DNA of 55,046 bases. Origin: CALKHT01 sp964511575. Its GTDB lineage: Bacteria > Planctomycetota > Phycisphaerae > Phycisphaerales > Phycisphaeraceae. The stretch covers positions 1 through 55,046 of the forward strand of contig CAZEFM010000013.1 of assembly GCA_964511575.1 (NCBI GenBank), given 5' to 3'. Position 1 is the stretch's first letter; each line of letters begins with the position of its first letter. Positions 31,543 through 41,600 of the stretch are shown here, one piece after another. The position numbers and the translations under genes were made by a program. Under the pieces are notes generated by a model, which was not told the origin of the DNA, ran no database searches, and worked only from the letters and a program-made list of their open reading frames with translations.

Positions 31543-32523
31543 CTGATCAACGACACCGACCACACCATCCGCGGCGCGGGACACCTCGGTTGGCAGCAAA
31601 CACTGCAGATCACCAATCATGGCCTCATCAACGCCGATATCGATGGCCAGACACTGGAAATCACCCCGAACAGCGGCGGCCTGACCAACACCGGCACGCT
31701 CCGCGCCTCCAACGGCGGCACGCTGACCATCAGCACCACCGCTGGATCGCTTGTGAACCTCGACAACGGCATACTCACCGGCGGCACGTACGAGGTCATC
31801 GGCGACAGCACCATGCGGCTGGGTGGCGTGGTCCACACCAACAACGCCATCATCCTTCTCGATGGCAGCGGCGCGAACCTTTACAGCACCGCGGCTGATA
31901 ACGCTTTGGTGAACTTCACCGTCAACCAGGGCAGCTTCACCATCCGAAACGGCCGCGATTTCGCCGCAACAGGCAGCTTCGCCAACAGCGGTCTCCTGCA
32001 CGTCGGCGAAGCCACCACCTTCCGCCTCGATGCGGAAGCCACGCTGACCAGCAACGGCACGATCGCGGGCAACGGCACCATCGCCGGCAACGTGGTGAAC
32101 AGCGGCCTGCTGACCCCCGGCAACTCCACTGGCACGCTCACCATCGACGGCAATCTCACCGTTGCGGACGGCGCCAGCTATGACTGGGAGGTTGACGCCC
32201 TGGGCAGCGACCTCATCCAGATCATCCATGGGGATCTCATCTTCGAAGGCGGCGTGCTCACGCTCAACGTCATTCTCGGCGAGGCCGGGCTGCCAGCCCC
32301 GAACATCGACTACGTGCTCATGAACGTCGTCGATGGACAGATCACCTACCTCGACACCCCCGACGTCCTGATCAATCTGCCCACCGGCTGGACGACCGAT
32401 GGCCTCCTGATCACCGACACACAGGTGCTGCTGACCAACCTCGCCATCCCCGAGCCCACCACCGTTTCGCTGATGCTCGGACTGGGAGGATGGGTGCTGT
32501 TTCGTCGACGCCCGCGCCGGTGA
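31543..32523 (+). CDS. PEP-CTERM surface protein, C-terminal part
   Basis: Continues the gene broken by the gap. It starts with a second copy of the repeat (INDTDHTIRGAGHLGWQQTLQITNHGLINADI through NTGTLRASNG). Further beta-helix-like repeats follow (GTLTISTTAGSLVNLDNGILTGGTYEVIGDS, NSGLLHVGEATTF, NGTIAGNGTIAGNVVNSGLLTPGNSTGTLTI). The end is a PEP-CTERM sorting signal: PEPTTVSLMLGLGGWVLFRRRPRR, with the PEP motif, a hydrophobic segment and an Arg-rich tail. An exosortase would recognise it; none is in the window. Confidence 0.85.
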   Translation: MINDTDHTIRGAGHLGWQQTLQITNHGLINADIDGQTLEITPNSGGLTNTGTLRASNGGTLTISTTAGSLVNLDNGILTGGTYEVIGDSTMRLGGVVHTNNAIILLDGSGANLYSTAADNALVNFTVNQGSFTIRNGRDFAATGSFANSGLLHVGEATTFRLDAEATLTSNGTIAGNGTIAGNVVNSGLLTPGNSTGTLTIDGNLTVADGASYDWEVDALGSDLIQIIHGDLIFEGGVLTLNVILGEAGLPAPNIDYVLMNVVDGQITYLDTPDVLINLPTGWTTDGLLITDTQVLLTNLAIPEPTTVSLMLGLGGWVLFRRRPRR

Positions 32524-32657
32524 AGCCAACCCCCGCAACCGGAGCAGGTTGAAATGTGAATCACGCCCGGTTTTCGGGCCCTTGGAAACTGCCTCATGCT
32601 GACCCGGCGAGACCGAGTCGCGTAAGGCGAACCGACCATCCCATAGGAGGGGGAAAG

Positions 32658-32704
32658 ACAAGCGAAGTGTGCTTCCCCCGGCCGCTTCGCTTGTTCTTTT
32701 TTTT
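32658..32704 (+). terminator. Rho-independent terminator after the PEP-CTERM gene
   Basis: ACAAGCGAAG (32658-32667) and CTTCGCTTGT (32685-32694) form a perfect 10-bp stem with a 17-nt loop, followed by TCTTTTTTTT. It lies 134 nt after the stop. A small GCCCG/CGGGC hairpin at about 32566-32580 precedes it. Confidence 0.85.
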
Positions 32705-32751
32705 AACAACATCGACGAATGCCCACACCAACGAACCGCGCGTAGACATCG

Positions 32752-32797
32752 CGCATCCGACATTCGTCGTTAGACATTGGACATTCGGCATTCGACT
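32752..32797. repeat. Short periodic GACATT repeats
   Basis: Imperfect copies of GACATTCG/GACATTGG between the terminator and the pseudopilin gene end. No coding or regulatory role is visible. The whole gap 32524-32813 holds only this, the terminator and a small hairpin. Confidence 0.5.
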
Positions 32798-32813
32798 GGA
32801 CGCGCCGCCCTGT

Positions 32814-33626
32814 TCACGGCCGCCACGCGTTCAAATCCCCCATCTCCGAATGATCCATCGCCAACAGAATCGTGGCGATGCGATCGAGCAGGGAGTTGGG
32901 CATGCCCAGGTAATCCTCTTCGCGCGCGGTCATCCAGCCGGCACTGTTGTCGACGCGTTTGGCGTGACCATCCACGTAACCGACGGTGGCGATCTCGCCA
33001 CCGTGATTGGTGGCGGGCGGCTCCCCGGGCGGGCCGAGGCGATTGACATCCACAAAAAGCGCGCGGGCCGGTTTCCTTTCGCGGTTCATCCCCAGATCCT
33101 CGATGTAGCTGTTGGTCGTCTGGTCGAGCTGTCGGTAGAGATAGCTGCTGTAGATGTCGATGTCGCGATCGCGGTAGTTGTCCAGTTCGCCGCTGTAGTA
33201 GTCGGGCGCATCGGTGCCGGGGCAGACCATGGCTCGAGCGTCGCTGAGATAGCCGTCGAGCAGCACACCGTGCGCGTTGTGCATGGCCTGAGGGAGCATG
33301 GGCGGGATCACCCAGATCCAGTTGCTCATGTTCTGCGCCCAGGTGGTGTTGGGGTCGAGGGGATAGCCGATGTCCGGGCCGTGCGGAATGCGTCCCCGGT
33401 CATCGGTGGCTCGGGTGTAGACGCCCACGGCAAGCTGCTGCACGTTGCCGAGACAGGCCGCCTGCTGGGCGGTGCGCCGCGCCATCGCCAGCGCGGGCAG
33501 CAGCAGCGCCACGAGCAGGCCGATGATCGCGATCACCACCAGCAGTTCGATGAGCGTGAAGCCATGTATCGCACGAACCGGCCGGGCACGGCGGATCCGA
33601 AGAGCACAGGCAGGGTCATGACACAT
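32814..33626 (-). CDS. Type II pseudopilin-like protein (DUF1559/H-X9-DG type)
   Basis: A 270-aa protein with a class III (prepilin) signal: a basic leader ending in HGFTLIELLVVIAIIGLLVALLLPALAMARR, cut before the Phe. The remainder is exported and has the late motif VGYVDGHAKRVDNS resembling the H-X9-DG element of planctomycete pseudopilins. Such genes are very numerous in planctomycetes and their partners are unknown. Start at ATG 33626 with GAGG five nt upstream; the frame stays open further but without a site. Confidence 0.85.
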   Translation of the reverse strand: MCHDPACALRIRRARPVRAIHGFTLIELLVVIAIIGLLVALLLPALAMARRTAQQAACLGNVQQLAVGVYTRATDDRGRIPHGPDIGYPLDPNTTWAQNMSNWIWVIPPMLPQAMHNAHGVLLDGYLSDARAMVCPGTDAPDYYSGELDNYRDRDIDIYSSYLYRQLDQTTNSYIEDLGMNRERKPARALFVDVNRLGPPGEPPATNHGGEIATVGYVDGHAKRVDNSAGWMTAREEDYLGMPNSLLDRIATILLAMDHSEMGDLNAWRP

Positions 33627-33751
33627 GGGCGCCTCGCTTTCAAAGCTGGATCGCCGGTCGTATTCGGCTGAACGCGGCCGCGAAGGAGGGATTGCACCGA
33701 CGACAGGCACGGACGTCGGCAACGGATGGAGCGATACGCCCCCACCGCTCA

Positions 33752-35434
33752 TCATCGACCAAATGGCGTCTTTTCGCCACCCAACGTCTGGTTTTGCAAG
33801 GAAGCATACGCTTGTGAGGGGCCGTTCTCGGACGTCGGCAGCGGGTCCAGCACCGATGAAGCTTCGATATCGAGATGGTGCAGCGCGCGCCAGGCGTGGT
33901 AGGCAAGCCCATCGAACCAGGCCGAGGCGTCCAGCCGTTCCAAGGCACTGTCAGGGCTGAACCGCCCCGCGGCCGCCTCCTCCAAAAACGTCGGGCGAAC
34001 GGTGCGGCGCTGTTCCCGCAACACGGCTGAGACCTCACGAATCCGTGCCACCGCCGATGCGACCGTTCCGTCTTCGCCCGACAGCGCCGGGAGGACATCC
34101 AGTAGCGCCTGCTGCAGCATTTCCGCCATCGCCTTGAGCCGTACATCGTGACCGATCAACGATGCAGACGCGGGTGTTCGGCAGTCCTCGATGAACTCAT
34201 CCAGGTGGTCGATGGCGTGGAGGATGGACACGTGGCGGCGATACTGCTGCTGCGTTTCGCTGTCGTTGGTTTTGGTGTCGGAGAGGAACTGCCGCACCTG
34301 CTTCAGCGCATCGTCGACACGCTTCAGGTCATCGTGCCTGCGACTGTGGTCGGACGACGGTTCAAGCCGCCGCAGCGCCACGCGAAACACTTCCGCGGCA
34401 ATCTCGTGCAGCGTGCGGATGGTCGCTTCGATGGCGACGGCCGGCACGGTCGCCACCGCTTTATCGAGGTGTCGGGTCAACACCGCGCCACGCTGCTGCA
34501 CCAGTCGTTCCACCAACCGCGAAAACTGCTTCAGCCAGGGAAGAAACAGCAGAACGCCCAACAGATTGAACGCCGTATGGAACGCGGCGATTGTCAGCAC
34601 GCCCGGCGTCGGCTCCCACCCGTGCATCGCCCATCGCACCACAGTAACGAAGGGCGTCAGCAGCACAAATGCCACCCCGGCGGTTACAACGTTGAAAAGA
34701 ATGTGGGCTGCGGCCGTACGCTTGACCGCCGTGGAAGCGCCGATCGATACGAGAATGACCTTGAGCGTGGTGCCCACGTTCTGCCCGATGACAAGCACTG
34801 CAGCCTGATCGAGACTGATCGCCTGTGTGTTGAGGGCGGCGAGCGTCGTCGCGACGGCGGCGCTGGACGACTGCATAACGATGGTCATGGCGACACCCAA
34901 CAGCGCCAGAAGGATGCGGCCGGTGAATGTGTCGCCGCTGACCCGTGTCGGGTCAACGTACTGGGTGAGTCCAGCCATCGCGTCCTGCAGTTGATCGATG
35001 CCGACGAAGATGAGTCCGAACCCGGCAAGCGCCAACCCTGCGTGCGACCACGTGCCGCGCAGCAGCAGCCGCATGAGCACACCGATGCCGATCATGGGCA
35101 GCGTGACAACGGTGAGGTCGAGCTTGAACCCCAGTAGCGAGACGATCCAGCCGGTGCTGGTGGTGCCCAGATTCGCGCCGAAGATGACGCCCACGGCCTG
35201 GGGAAAGGTGATGAGGCCGGCACTGACGAAGCCGATGGTCGTGAGCGTGGTGGCGGAGGAGGACTGAACGATGGCGGTGCTGACCGCGCCGGAGGTCATG
35301 GCGGAAAGAGGGCCACTGACAAATCGGCTCAAGATGCGTCGCAGGGCATCGCCCGCCACAAGCTTGAGGCTGTCGGTCATCAGCACCATGCCCAGGAGGA
35401 ATAGTCCGATGCCTCCCAGCAACGTCGCCCACAT
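33752..35434 (-). CDS. Na/Pi cotransporter family protein with PhoU-like C-terminus
   Basis: A 560-aa membrane protein. The first 320 residues carry the two inverted repeats of the family, each with a QSSSA motif: AIVQSSSATTLTTIGFVSAGLI (about 54-75) and IVMQSSSAAVATTLAALNTQAI (about 185-206). Residues about 340-540 are cytoplasmic and helical, PhoU-like. Bacterial relatives export or exchange phosphate with sodium. GGAG six nt before ATG 35434 supports the start. Next upstream on the strand is the QueC-like gene, separated by a hairpin and a separate -10. Confidence 0.92.
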   Translation of the reverse strand: MWATLLGGIGLFLLGMVLMTDSLKLVAGDALRRILSRFVSGPLSAMTSGAVSTAIVQSSSATTLTTIGFVSAGLITFPQAVGVIFGANLGTTSTGWIVSLLGFKLDLTVVTLPMIGIGVLMRLLLRGTWSHAGLALAGFGLIFVGIDQLQDAMAGLTQYVDPTRVSGDTFTGRILLALLGVAMTIVMQSSSAAVATTLAALNTQAISLDQAAVLVIGQNVGTTLKVILVSIGASTAVKRTAAAHILFNVVTAGVAFVLLTPFVTVVRWAMHGWEPTPGVLTIAAFHTAFNLLGVLLFLPWLKQFSRLVERLVQQRGAVLTRHLDKAVATVPAVAIEATIRTLHEIAAEVFRVALRRLEPSSDHSRRHDDLKRVDDALKQVRQFLSDTKTNDSETQQQYRRHVSILHAIDHLDEFIEDCRTPASASLIGHDVRLKAMAEMLQQALLDVLPALSGEDGTVASAVARIREVSAVLREQRRTVRPTFLEEAAAGRFSPDSALERLDASAWFDGLAYHAWRALHHLDIEASSVLDPLPTSENGPSQAYASLQNQTLGGEKTPFGR

Positions 35435-35459
35435 AAGTCACTCCGGGTCGGGGCGCGTC

Positions 35460-35465
35460 ATTCTA
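35460..35465 (-). promoter_or_regulatory. Probable -10 for the Na/Pi cotransporter gene
   Basis: TAGAAT on the minus strand, 25 nt before the ATG, giving a leader of about 20 nt that contains the ribosome site. It is a useful contrast with the leaderless starts elsewhere. Confidence 0.4.
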
Positions 35466-35487
35466 ATGGATATGAGGAATGCCACAG

Positions 35488-35507
35488 GCGACCGACGGTT
35501 CGGTCGC
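35488..35507 (-). terminator. Hairpin after the QueC-like gene
   Basis: GCGACCGA and TCGGTCGC form a perfect 8-bp stem with a 4-nt loop, 10 nt beyond the QueC-like stop. No T-run follows, so it may be a weak terminator or an mRNA end protector. Confidence 0.45.
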
Positions 35508-35516
35508 GCCCACCGT

Positions 35517-36185
35517 TCACGTCGGCAGCAGTTGTTCGATCGGGTCGACGATGCCGGCCCCGTTGAAGGCGGCGTGGCGGCGGCGGCAAGGCGGGCAGAC
35601 ACGGCAGGGTTTTTCGCCCGGGAACTGGCACGACCATGCCAAATGCCATGGTGCCTGAAGCTGCCCGCCCAATTCGATCAACTGACGATCGGTGAGGTCG
35701 ATGAACGGCGTTTCGATGGCGGGCCTTGCGGCTGGCTGACCGGCGGCGGAGTCGACGGGCGGTGCCGGGTCGAGCTCGATCATGTGCCGCAGCAGGACGA
35801 GCTGCTCGGTGACGGCGGCGATGGTGGCGAAGTCGCCGTTGAACTGTACGGGCCAGATCAGCCGCTGCGCGTGGGTCTGCATGAGGTGGGCGACGGCCGC
35901 AAGCACGATGCGTGGCCGCATCAAAGGCGCAGGGGCATCGTCGTCAGGCGCGGGCACAGCCGCCGACGCAGTGTGTCGCGGAAGCGTCAACTCGATGACC
36001 TGCCGAACGCTGAAGTGCTCCGCCTGCCGGTGCACCTGTTCACGCCTCATCTCCGCGCCGGGTCGGCCGTCACGAACATGGATGATCGCGACGCGTGGCC
36101 GCTGCGATTCCGCCAATACCGCCGCCGTGGCCACCAGGCTGCGTAATCCCCCGTTGCTCAACACGTACGTCCAACCAGTCACCAT
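35517..36185 (-). CDS. QueC-like protein with a degenerate PP-loop
   Basis: A 222-aa relative of 7-cyano-7-deazaguanine synthase (QueC). The family order is present: an N-terminal strand-loop (YVLSNGGLRSLVATAAVL), a middle LMRPRIVLAAVAHLMQ, IETPFIDLTDRQLIELGGQL, and the zinc site WSCQFPGEKPCRVCPPCRRRHAAF with four cysteines. The ATP-binding PP-loop, normally SGGxDS, reads SNGGLRS, so the key Asp is Arg and the loop is shifted. ATP-dependent catalysis is doubtful. No other queuosine gene or defence gene lies nearby. It may be a pseudo-enzyme or have a changed function. Confidence 0.75.
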   Translation of the reverse strand: MVTGWTYVLSNGGLRSLVATAAVLAESQRPRVAIIHVRDGRPGAEMRREQVHRQAEHFSVRQVIELTLPRHTASAAVPAPDDDAPAPLMRPRIVLAAVAHLMQTHAQRLIWPVQFNGDFATIAAVTEQLVLLRHMIELDPAPPVDSAAGQPAARPAIETPFIDLTDRQLIELGGQLQAPWHLAWSCQFPGEKPCRVCPPCRRRHAAFNGAGIVDPIEQLLPT

Positions 36186-36246
36186 ACCTCACTTATCGGA
36201 GCGGCGACTGGCAAACGATCGGTTTTTGCGGGTTCGATCCCCAATC

Positions 36247-36765
36247 TCACTGAATGCGCGATGAGGCGATCTGCACGATGTTCAGAAATTGCTTTACCGC
36301 ATTCTCGCACTGAACACGGGCAACGCGGCCGAGGTTGTTGCGCGTCGTCTGCGCAGCGCCGAGAACGGTCGTCGTGGGCACGACAAGGTCGCGCTTCAGC
36401 CGGGAGATCGTCACATCCTGCTGAACATCGAGGAAGAAGATGACCGCCACCGCATCATCGACCACCGGGTCATTGAGCGTCAGCGCGTGCAGCACCAAAC
36501 GCGGCGTCACCGAGCGATCATCGACCACTTCGATCTTCGACGCTCGCAACGCATTGCGCAGCACCTGTTCGAGTTCCGCCTGCCCCACCCCCGCGAGCCG
36601 CAGGTCCTCCGGCACGGGCGAGACGACGATGCTTACCTTGTCGATGTTCGCGACGCACAGCACCTCATCGGGAATGTCCGCCTTGCGCGGCAGGATCGGC
36701 GCGGCGGCAACGACGGCGGCGGACACAATCCCAACGACCAGGCCAAGGACAAAAGGCTTCTTCAT
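36247..36765 (-). CDS. Hypothetical exported protein, 172 aa
   Basis: A signal peptide or anchor (FVLGLVVGIVSAAVVAAAPI, about 5-24), then an alpha/beta domain (VLCVANIDKVSIVVSPVP, LAGVGQAELEQVLRNALRASKIEVVDD, RLVLHALTLND, ISRLKRDLVVPTTTVLGAAQ) and an amphipathic C-terminus (NAVKQFLNIVQIASSRIQ). The layout resembles small periplasmic proteins with a LPP20/CsgG-like component, but I do not recognise it. AAGGAGG six nt before the ATG is one of the best ribosome sites in the window. Confidence 0.7.
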   Translation of the reverse strand: MKKPFVLGLVVGIVSAAVVAAAPILPRKADIPDEVLCVANIDKVSIVVSPVPEDLRLAGVGQAELEQVLRNALRASKIEVVDDRSVTPRLVLHALTLNDPVVDDAVAVIFFLDVQQDVTISRLKRDLVVPTTTVLGAAQTTRNNLGRVARVQCENAVKQFLNIVQIASSRIQ

Positions 36766-36876
36766 AGAAAACCTCCTTGGGGATCATTAGAACGCAAAGC
36801 GCGGTCTTCCCCAAGTGGATTTTGCGCGGCGGGAACGCCGTGCGGCGCGACCCGATTCGCGGTCAGACGAAGCCGC

Positions 36877-38535
36877 TCATTGCTCCGTGAGGCACATGCA
36901 GGTCGCCTGAAGCGACACATCGGCCCGCGCCCAGGCTTTGCGGAAGCGTGCCTCAACCTCCGCGGCCTCGTCTGCGTTGCGAGCGTGGAGGCACTGCGCC
37001 AACCCGAAGAGCGACCAGCCGTTCTCCGGCCAGCGCTTGAGATCGTCGCGGTAGACCTGCTCGGCTTCCTCCCAACGGCCCGCCTCGACGAGAATGCCGC
37101 CCAGCGCGTGGCGAACGGGCTGGGGCCAATCGGGCGGCTCCATGTAGAGCTGGCGATCCTCGCGTTGGGCCGCCTCGGTGAGTCGGGCAACGGCCTTGTC
37201 GATGTCGCCCTGCCGATAGGCGATTTCGCCATCCAGCACCAGGTCGGCGATCTTGAGCATGTCGTGGGCGGGGTTGATCGCCATGAGCGCATCGGACGGC
37301 ACGTTGGCGACCGCTTCACGGAAGCGTCTCTGTTCGGCGAGCGCTTCGTCGAGTTGCCCCTTGGCGTTGTAGGCGCTGGCACGGGCGAAACGCCAGAAGG
37401 CGGTGGTGATGGGCAGGTAATCGGCCGGTGCGGGCTCCGCGAGAATCTCATCCCATTTGCCAAACCGCACGAGCGCTTCAACAACGATCGGCGTGTAGGC
37501 GTCGACCATGGCGGCGTTGTCGCGAATGTAGTCGGCGGGAATCTTCGCCACGGTGTTGCGTGCGGCACGAATGGCATCGACGCTGCGGCCTTCCATCATG
37601 CACGACCACGCGAGGAAGTGATCGTTGTGGAGCATGTAAAGGCGATAGAACCCCTGACGCGGTGAGATGCGGCGGTAGCGGTCATCGGCTTTGATCGCCG
37701 CAACGTTGGCGTCGGATGCCAGATCCCATCGACCCACACGCGCATCGATGTGGCCCGGCATGTGCACCATGTGCCCCGAAGCGGGAACGAGCTTTCGCAG
37801 ACGATCGGCGGCCGCGATGCCCTTTTCCGGGTGAGGCGACGCCTCCACCGCGTGGATGTAAAGATGATTCGCCCCGGGGTGGTTCTCATCCAACGCCAAC
37901 GCGCGTTCCAGCACAGCGATGATCTCGAGCGTGTCCGGTCGCGGCGAACCATCCAGCCCCCACAGGTTCCACGGCCAAAGATCCATCAGCGATTCGGCAT
38001 AAAGCGTGGCGATGTCAGCATCATCGCTGTATTTCTCGTACACCCGCTTCATCGCCTGCGCGTAGGCTTTGTCGAGTTCACTGCGATCGGCGGGCGCGGG
38101 CCAGGCATAGCGCTTCGCCAACGCCTCGATGAGGTCGCGTTCCTTCTCGTTGGCGGCATGGGCGCGAACGAGCGCCTGGTTGATGGCCTCCCACGCGGTG
38201 CGCGACTGCTCCGGCGTCATCTGCGAACGATTGATGTGCGGGCCGTTCGCCAGCGCGATGCCCCAGTACGCCATGGCGCAATCGGGATCGAGCCGGGCGG
38301 CTTCGCGGAACGACCGTGTCGCCTCGCGATAGTTGAAGGAATACGCCCAGATCAATCCCTGATCGAAGTAGCGTTGGGCGCGTTCGATGTTGGTGGTGAC
38401 GGGCCGGTGATGGCTGCCCATATGCCTGAAGATCGGTGCCCGATCGCGCGTCGTGCCGGTGCCCTGACACCCGGCAACCGACAGCAGCAGCAACGTCGTC
38501 ACCGCAACCGTAAAACGATGCATGGATCGATGCAT
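36877..38535 (-). CDS. TPR lipoprotein
   Basis: A 552-aa protein with a lipoprotein signal (FTVAVTTLLLLSVAGCQG, lipid cysteine about 23), then TPR repeats: IERAQRYFDQGLIWAYSFNYREATRSFREAARLDPDCAMAYWGIALANGPHINR, and later KAVARLTEAAQREDR, AEQVYRDDLKRWPENGWSLFGLAQ. The HMPGHIDARVGRWDLASDAN block is typical of a widespread group of such proteins with unknown function. It follows the RND pump gene by 132 nt on the same strand. Start at ATG 38535; ATG 38523 is also possible. Confidence 0.8.
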   Translation of the reverse strand: MHRSMHRFTVAVTTLLLLSVAGCQGTGTTRDRAPIFRHMGSHHRPVTTNIERAQRYFDQGLIWAYSFNYREATRSFREAARLDPDCAMAYWGIALANGPHINRSQMTPEQSRTAWEAINQALVRAHAANEKERDLIEALAKRYAWPAPADRSELDKAYAQAMKRVYEKYSDDADIATLYAESLMDLWPWNLWGLDGSPRPDTLEIIAVLERALALDENHPGANHLYIHAVEASPHPEKGIAAADRLRKLVPASGHMVHMPGHIDARVGRWDLASDANVAAIKADDRYRRISPRQGFYRLYMLHNDHFLAWSCMMEGRSVDAIRAARNTVAKIPADYIRDNAAMVDAYTPIVVEALVRFGKWDEILAEPAPADYLPITTAFWRFARASAYNAKGQLDEALAEQRRFREAVANVPSDALMAINPAHDMLKIADLVLDGEIAYRQGDIDKAVARLTEAAQREDRQLYMEPPDWPQPVRHALGGILVEAGRWEEAEQVYRDDLKRWPENGWSLFGLAQCLHARNADEAAEVEARFRKAWARADVSLQATCMCLTEQ

Positions 38536-38667
38536 GATGGAACCCCCTGATGCCAAATGGGTAGATCGATACTGTACCGCGACAAGCAGGCAGCGTAAAG
38601 TCCTTAGCGATATTTTTGCGCACGAGGATAGAACAGGCGGCACTGACATCGACCCGCCCGATCCAAA

Positions 38668-41600
38668 TCAGACGACCGGTGCTTCGCTCAGTTCCCGGCG
38701 TTCCAGCGGATCGAACCAGCTCTTCTTGTCGTTGTTGATGAATGTGTAGCAGGCAATCGGTACGACGAAAAGCTGCAACAGCGTCGCGAAGGAGAGGCCG
38801 AACATCATCGTGACGGTGAGCGGCTGCCAGAACTCGCCGCCCCCGGAGAGGTTCAGCGCCAACGGCAGCAGCCCGCCGCAGGTGGTCACGGTGGTGAGGA
38901 AGATCGGCCGCAGGCGCAGTTGTCCGGCATAAACCACCGCCTTGTCCATCGGCACGCCGGTGCGACGCATGCGGTCGATGAAGTCGACGAGCACAATCGC
39001 ATCGTTGACGACGATGCCCGACAGCGCCACCACACCGATCATGGAGGAGATCGAAAAGTGGAAGCCGCAGATCATCAGGCCGATCATCACGCCCACGAGT
39101 GACAGGGGCACGCTGAACAGAATGATGAGCGGAAGGATGAAGCTGTTGAACTGCACAACGAGGATGATGAGCATCAACCCGAACGCGATGATGAGGGCGA
39201 TGTTGAGATCTTCCAGAGCATCGTCGCGAATCTCGTTTTCCCCGCCGAACTCGATCATCACCTCATCGTCGCTGGCAATCACGCGTTGGGCGACATCATC
39301 ACTGACAGCCAGTGCAGCGTCAGCAACGGCAACGCCACTGGCGGATTCGTTGAGCATGCGCGTGAGCTGGCGGCGCACATCATCGACAAGGTAGCCATCG
39401 CGCAGCTCCGCGCGGATATTGACCACGCGTCGCAGATCGTAGTGACGAATGCTGTTGGGGTTCTGCAGCCGTTCGATGGTGGCGACCTGATCGAGGCTGA
39501 CGATGTGACCACTTGGGCTTCGCAGCGGCAGGTTGGCGACGTCGTCGTGCGTCTGGCGATGCGTTTCCATGTTGCGGATGCGCAGGTCGATTTCATCGTC
39601 CGCGCCGAAATCCACCTCGCCGACGCGCACGCCGTCCAGTGCGTAGTTGACGCTCATCGTGATCTGAGCCGCATCGATGTTGAACAGCGAGGCGGTGGCG
39701 CGGTTGGGCGTGACGACGATTTCCGGCCGCATGCGAAAGTCGTTCTTGATGTCATACGTGCCGGGAATCTGCGTCAGCATACGCTCCACTTCCGCGGCAC
39801 GACGTTGCAGCACTTCCAGTGATGTATCGCGATGCCCCAGCACCCGCACGAGAATCGGCGCACCGGCGGGCGGCCCCTCCGAAGGCGACGAGACGCGCAT
39901 CTGCACACCGGGGATCACCGGCAACGCATCGGTGATCGCCTGACGAATCTCCGCGGCCGAACGCTCGCGATCGCCCGCCAGTTCCAGTTCAACATAGACC
40001 ATGCCGAACTCCGGCCCCGCGCCGGTGTCGTTGTCCAGCCGAATCGACAGTGCGCCGGGTTGGCCCATTGTCGTCACCGGTCGGGCCCGGTCCATCGTGG
40101 GCGAGGGGCGATACCACTCATCCTCGCGAACGGCTCGAAGCACCGCGTCCTCCACCGCCTTCGCCACCTCCACCGTTCGCCGCTCCATCGATGAACCGAG
40201 CGGCAGCTCAAAATCCACTTCAATGATGGGGATGTCCGAATCCGGGAAAAATTCAAACCCGATCGCGCCTGACATAAAGAGCGCCACGGGCGACAGCGCC
40301 ACCGTCACCGCAAGAAACAGAACAAGCAAACGATGACGCAGCGCATAGCCCAGCATGCCACCGTAGACCTGTTTGATGCGGCTCTGTGCAACGATCGCTT
40401 CGGCGCTGGCAATCTCCAGCGCCTCAGGGGACAGGTGCTCCGCCCCCTGATCACGCAACTCCTGTCGCGCGGCGATCAGTCGCTGCCGCGGCACCTTCAT
40501 GAGATACAGGCTGACCACCGGCAGAAGAAAGTGGTCAACCAGCATCGCCGCCGCCAGCGCGTACATGACGACGATGGGCATCAGTTCAAGAAAGTCGCCC
40601 ATCACCCCGCGCACCACAAACATCGGCGCGAACGCGGAGAACGTGGTGAGATAAGCACAGATGAGCGCCCCGCCCACCTCGTGAATGCCGCGCTTGGCGG
40701 CTTCGATCGGTGAGCGCCCCAGTTCGCGATGGCGGAAGATGTTCTCCCCCGCGATGATCCCGCCGTCCACCACGATCCCCACCACCAGAATCAACGCGAA
40801 CAGCGTCATGTTGTTGATGGCGATGTCGGGATTGATTGTCTGTTTGCTCAGCCACATGAACGCGGCCGTGGTGAGCAGCGCGAACGGCAGCACGATGCTG
40901 ATGATCAGCGCGTTGCGCCACCCCATGGCGACCCAGAGGATGGCGATGACCAGTGCCGTGCCGTAGATCGCGCTGGTGCCCAGTTCGGTGATCATGTAGC
41001 GGATTTCGCGTGCCTGCGACCGCACGGTGCCGATGTGGGTCTGTTCCGCCGCGCCGCTGGCGATGAACTGGTCGACAATCGCCTGCACCTGCTCCGCCGC
41101 GGACATCACATCGATGTCCGTCTTGGCGCGGGCAAGCAGAACGACGGCATCTTCCTGGTTGTAACGGGCGATGCTGGTTCGCTGCACATGCCCCATGTAA
41201 ACGTTGGCGAGATCCTCCAGCACGATCACCTTGCCGTCGCGCACGCCGATCGGCACGCGACGAATATCATCAACGCTTTGCAGGCGACCCTGCGTGCGTG
41301 CCCGCGCGACGGCACCCTGCGGCGTTTCCACTTCACCGCTGGGCGCTTCGAGATTGGCGCGGCTGACGGCGTTGGCGATGTCGTTGTAGCTGAAGCCATA
41401 CAACGTCATCACGTGCGGGTTCACTTCGATCTGGACTTCCTGCTCCAGCCCGCCGAAGAGGTCGACCTGAGACACGCCGGGCACCGTTTCGATCTGCGTT
41501 TGCAGCCGTTCGGCAATGCGGCGTCGTTGGTGCCCGTCGTACCCACCGGCCACGAACACCTGAATGATCGGCCAATCCTCAAACGCCACATCGGTGATGA

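Noticed and set aside
35517..36185. QueC-like gene as part of a CBASS or Qat defence system
   Set aside because: No cyclase, effector, TatD-like or nuclease genes adjoin it; neighbours are a transporter and an exported hypothetical protein.
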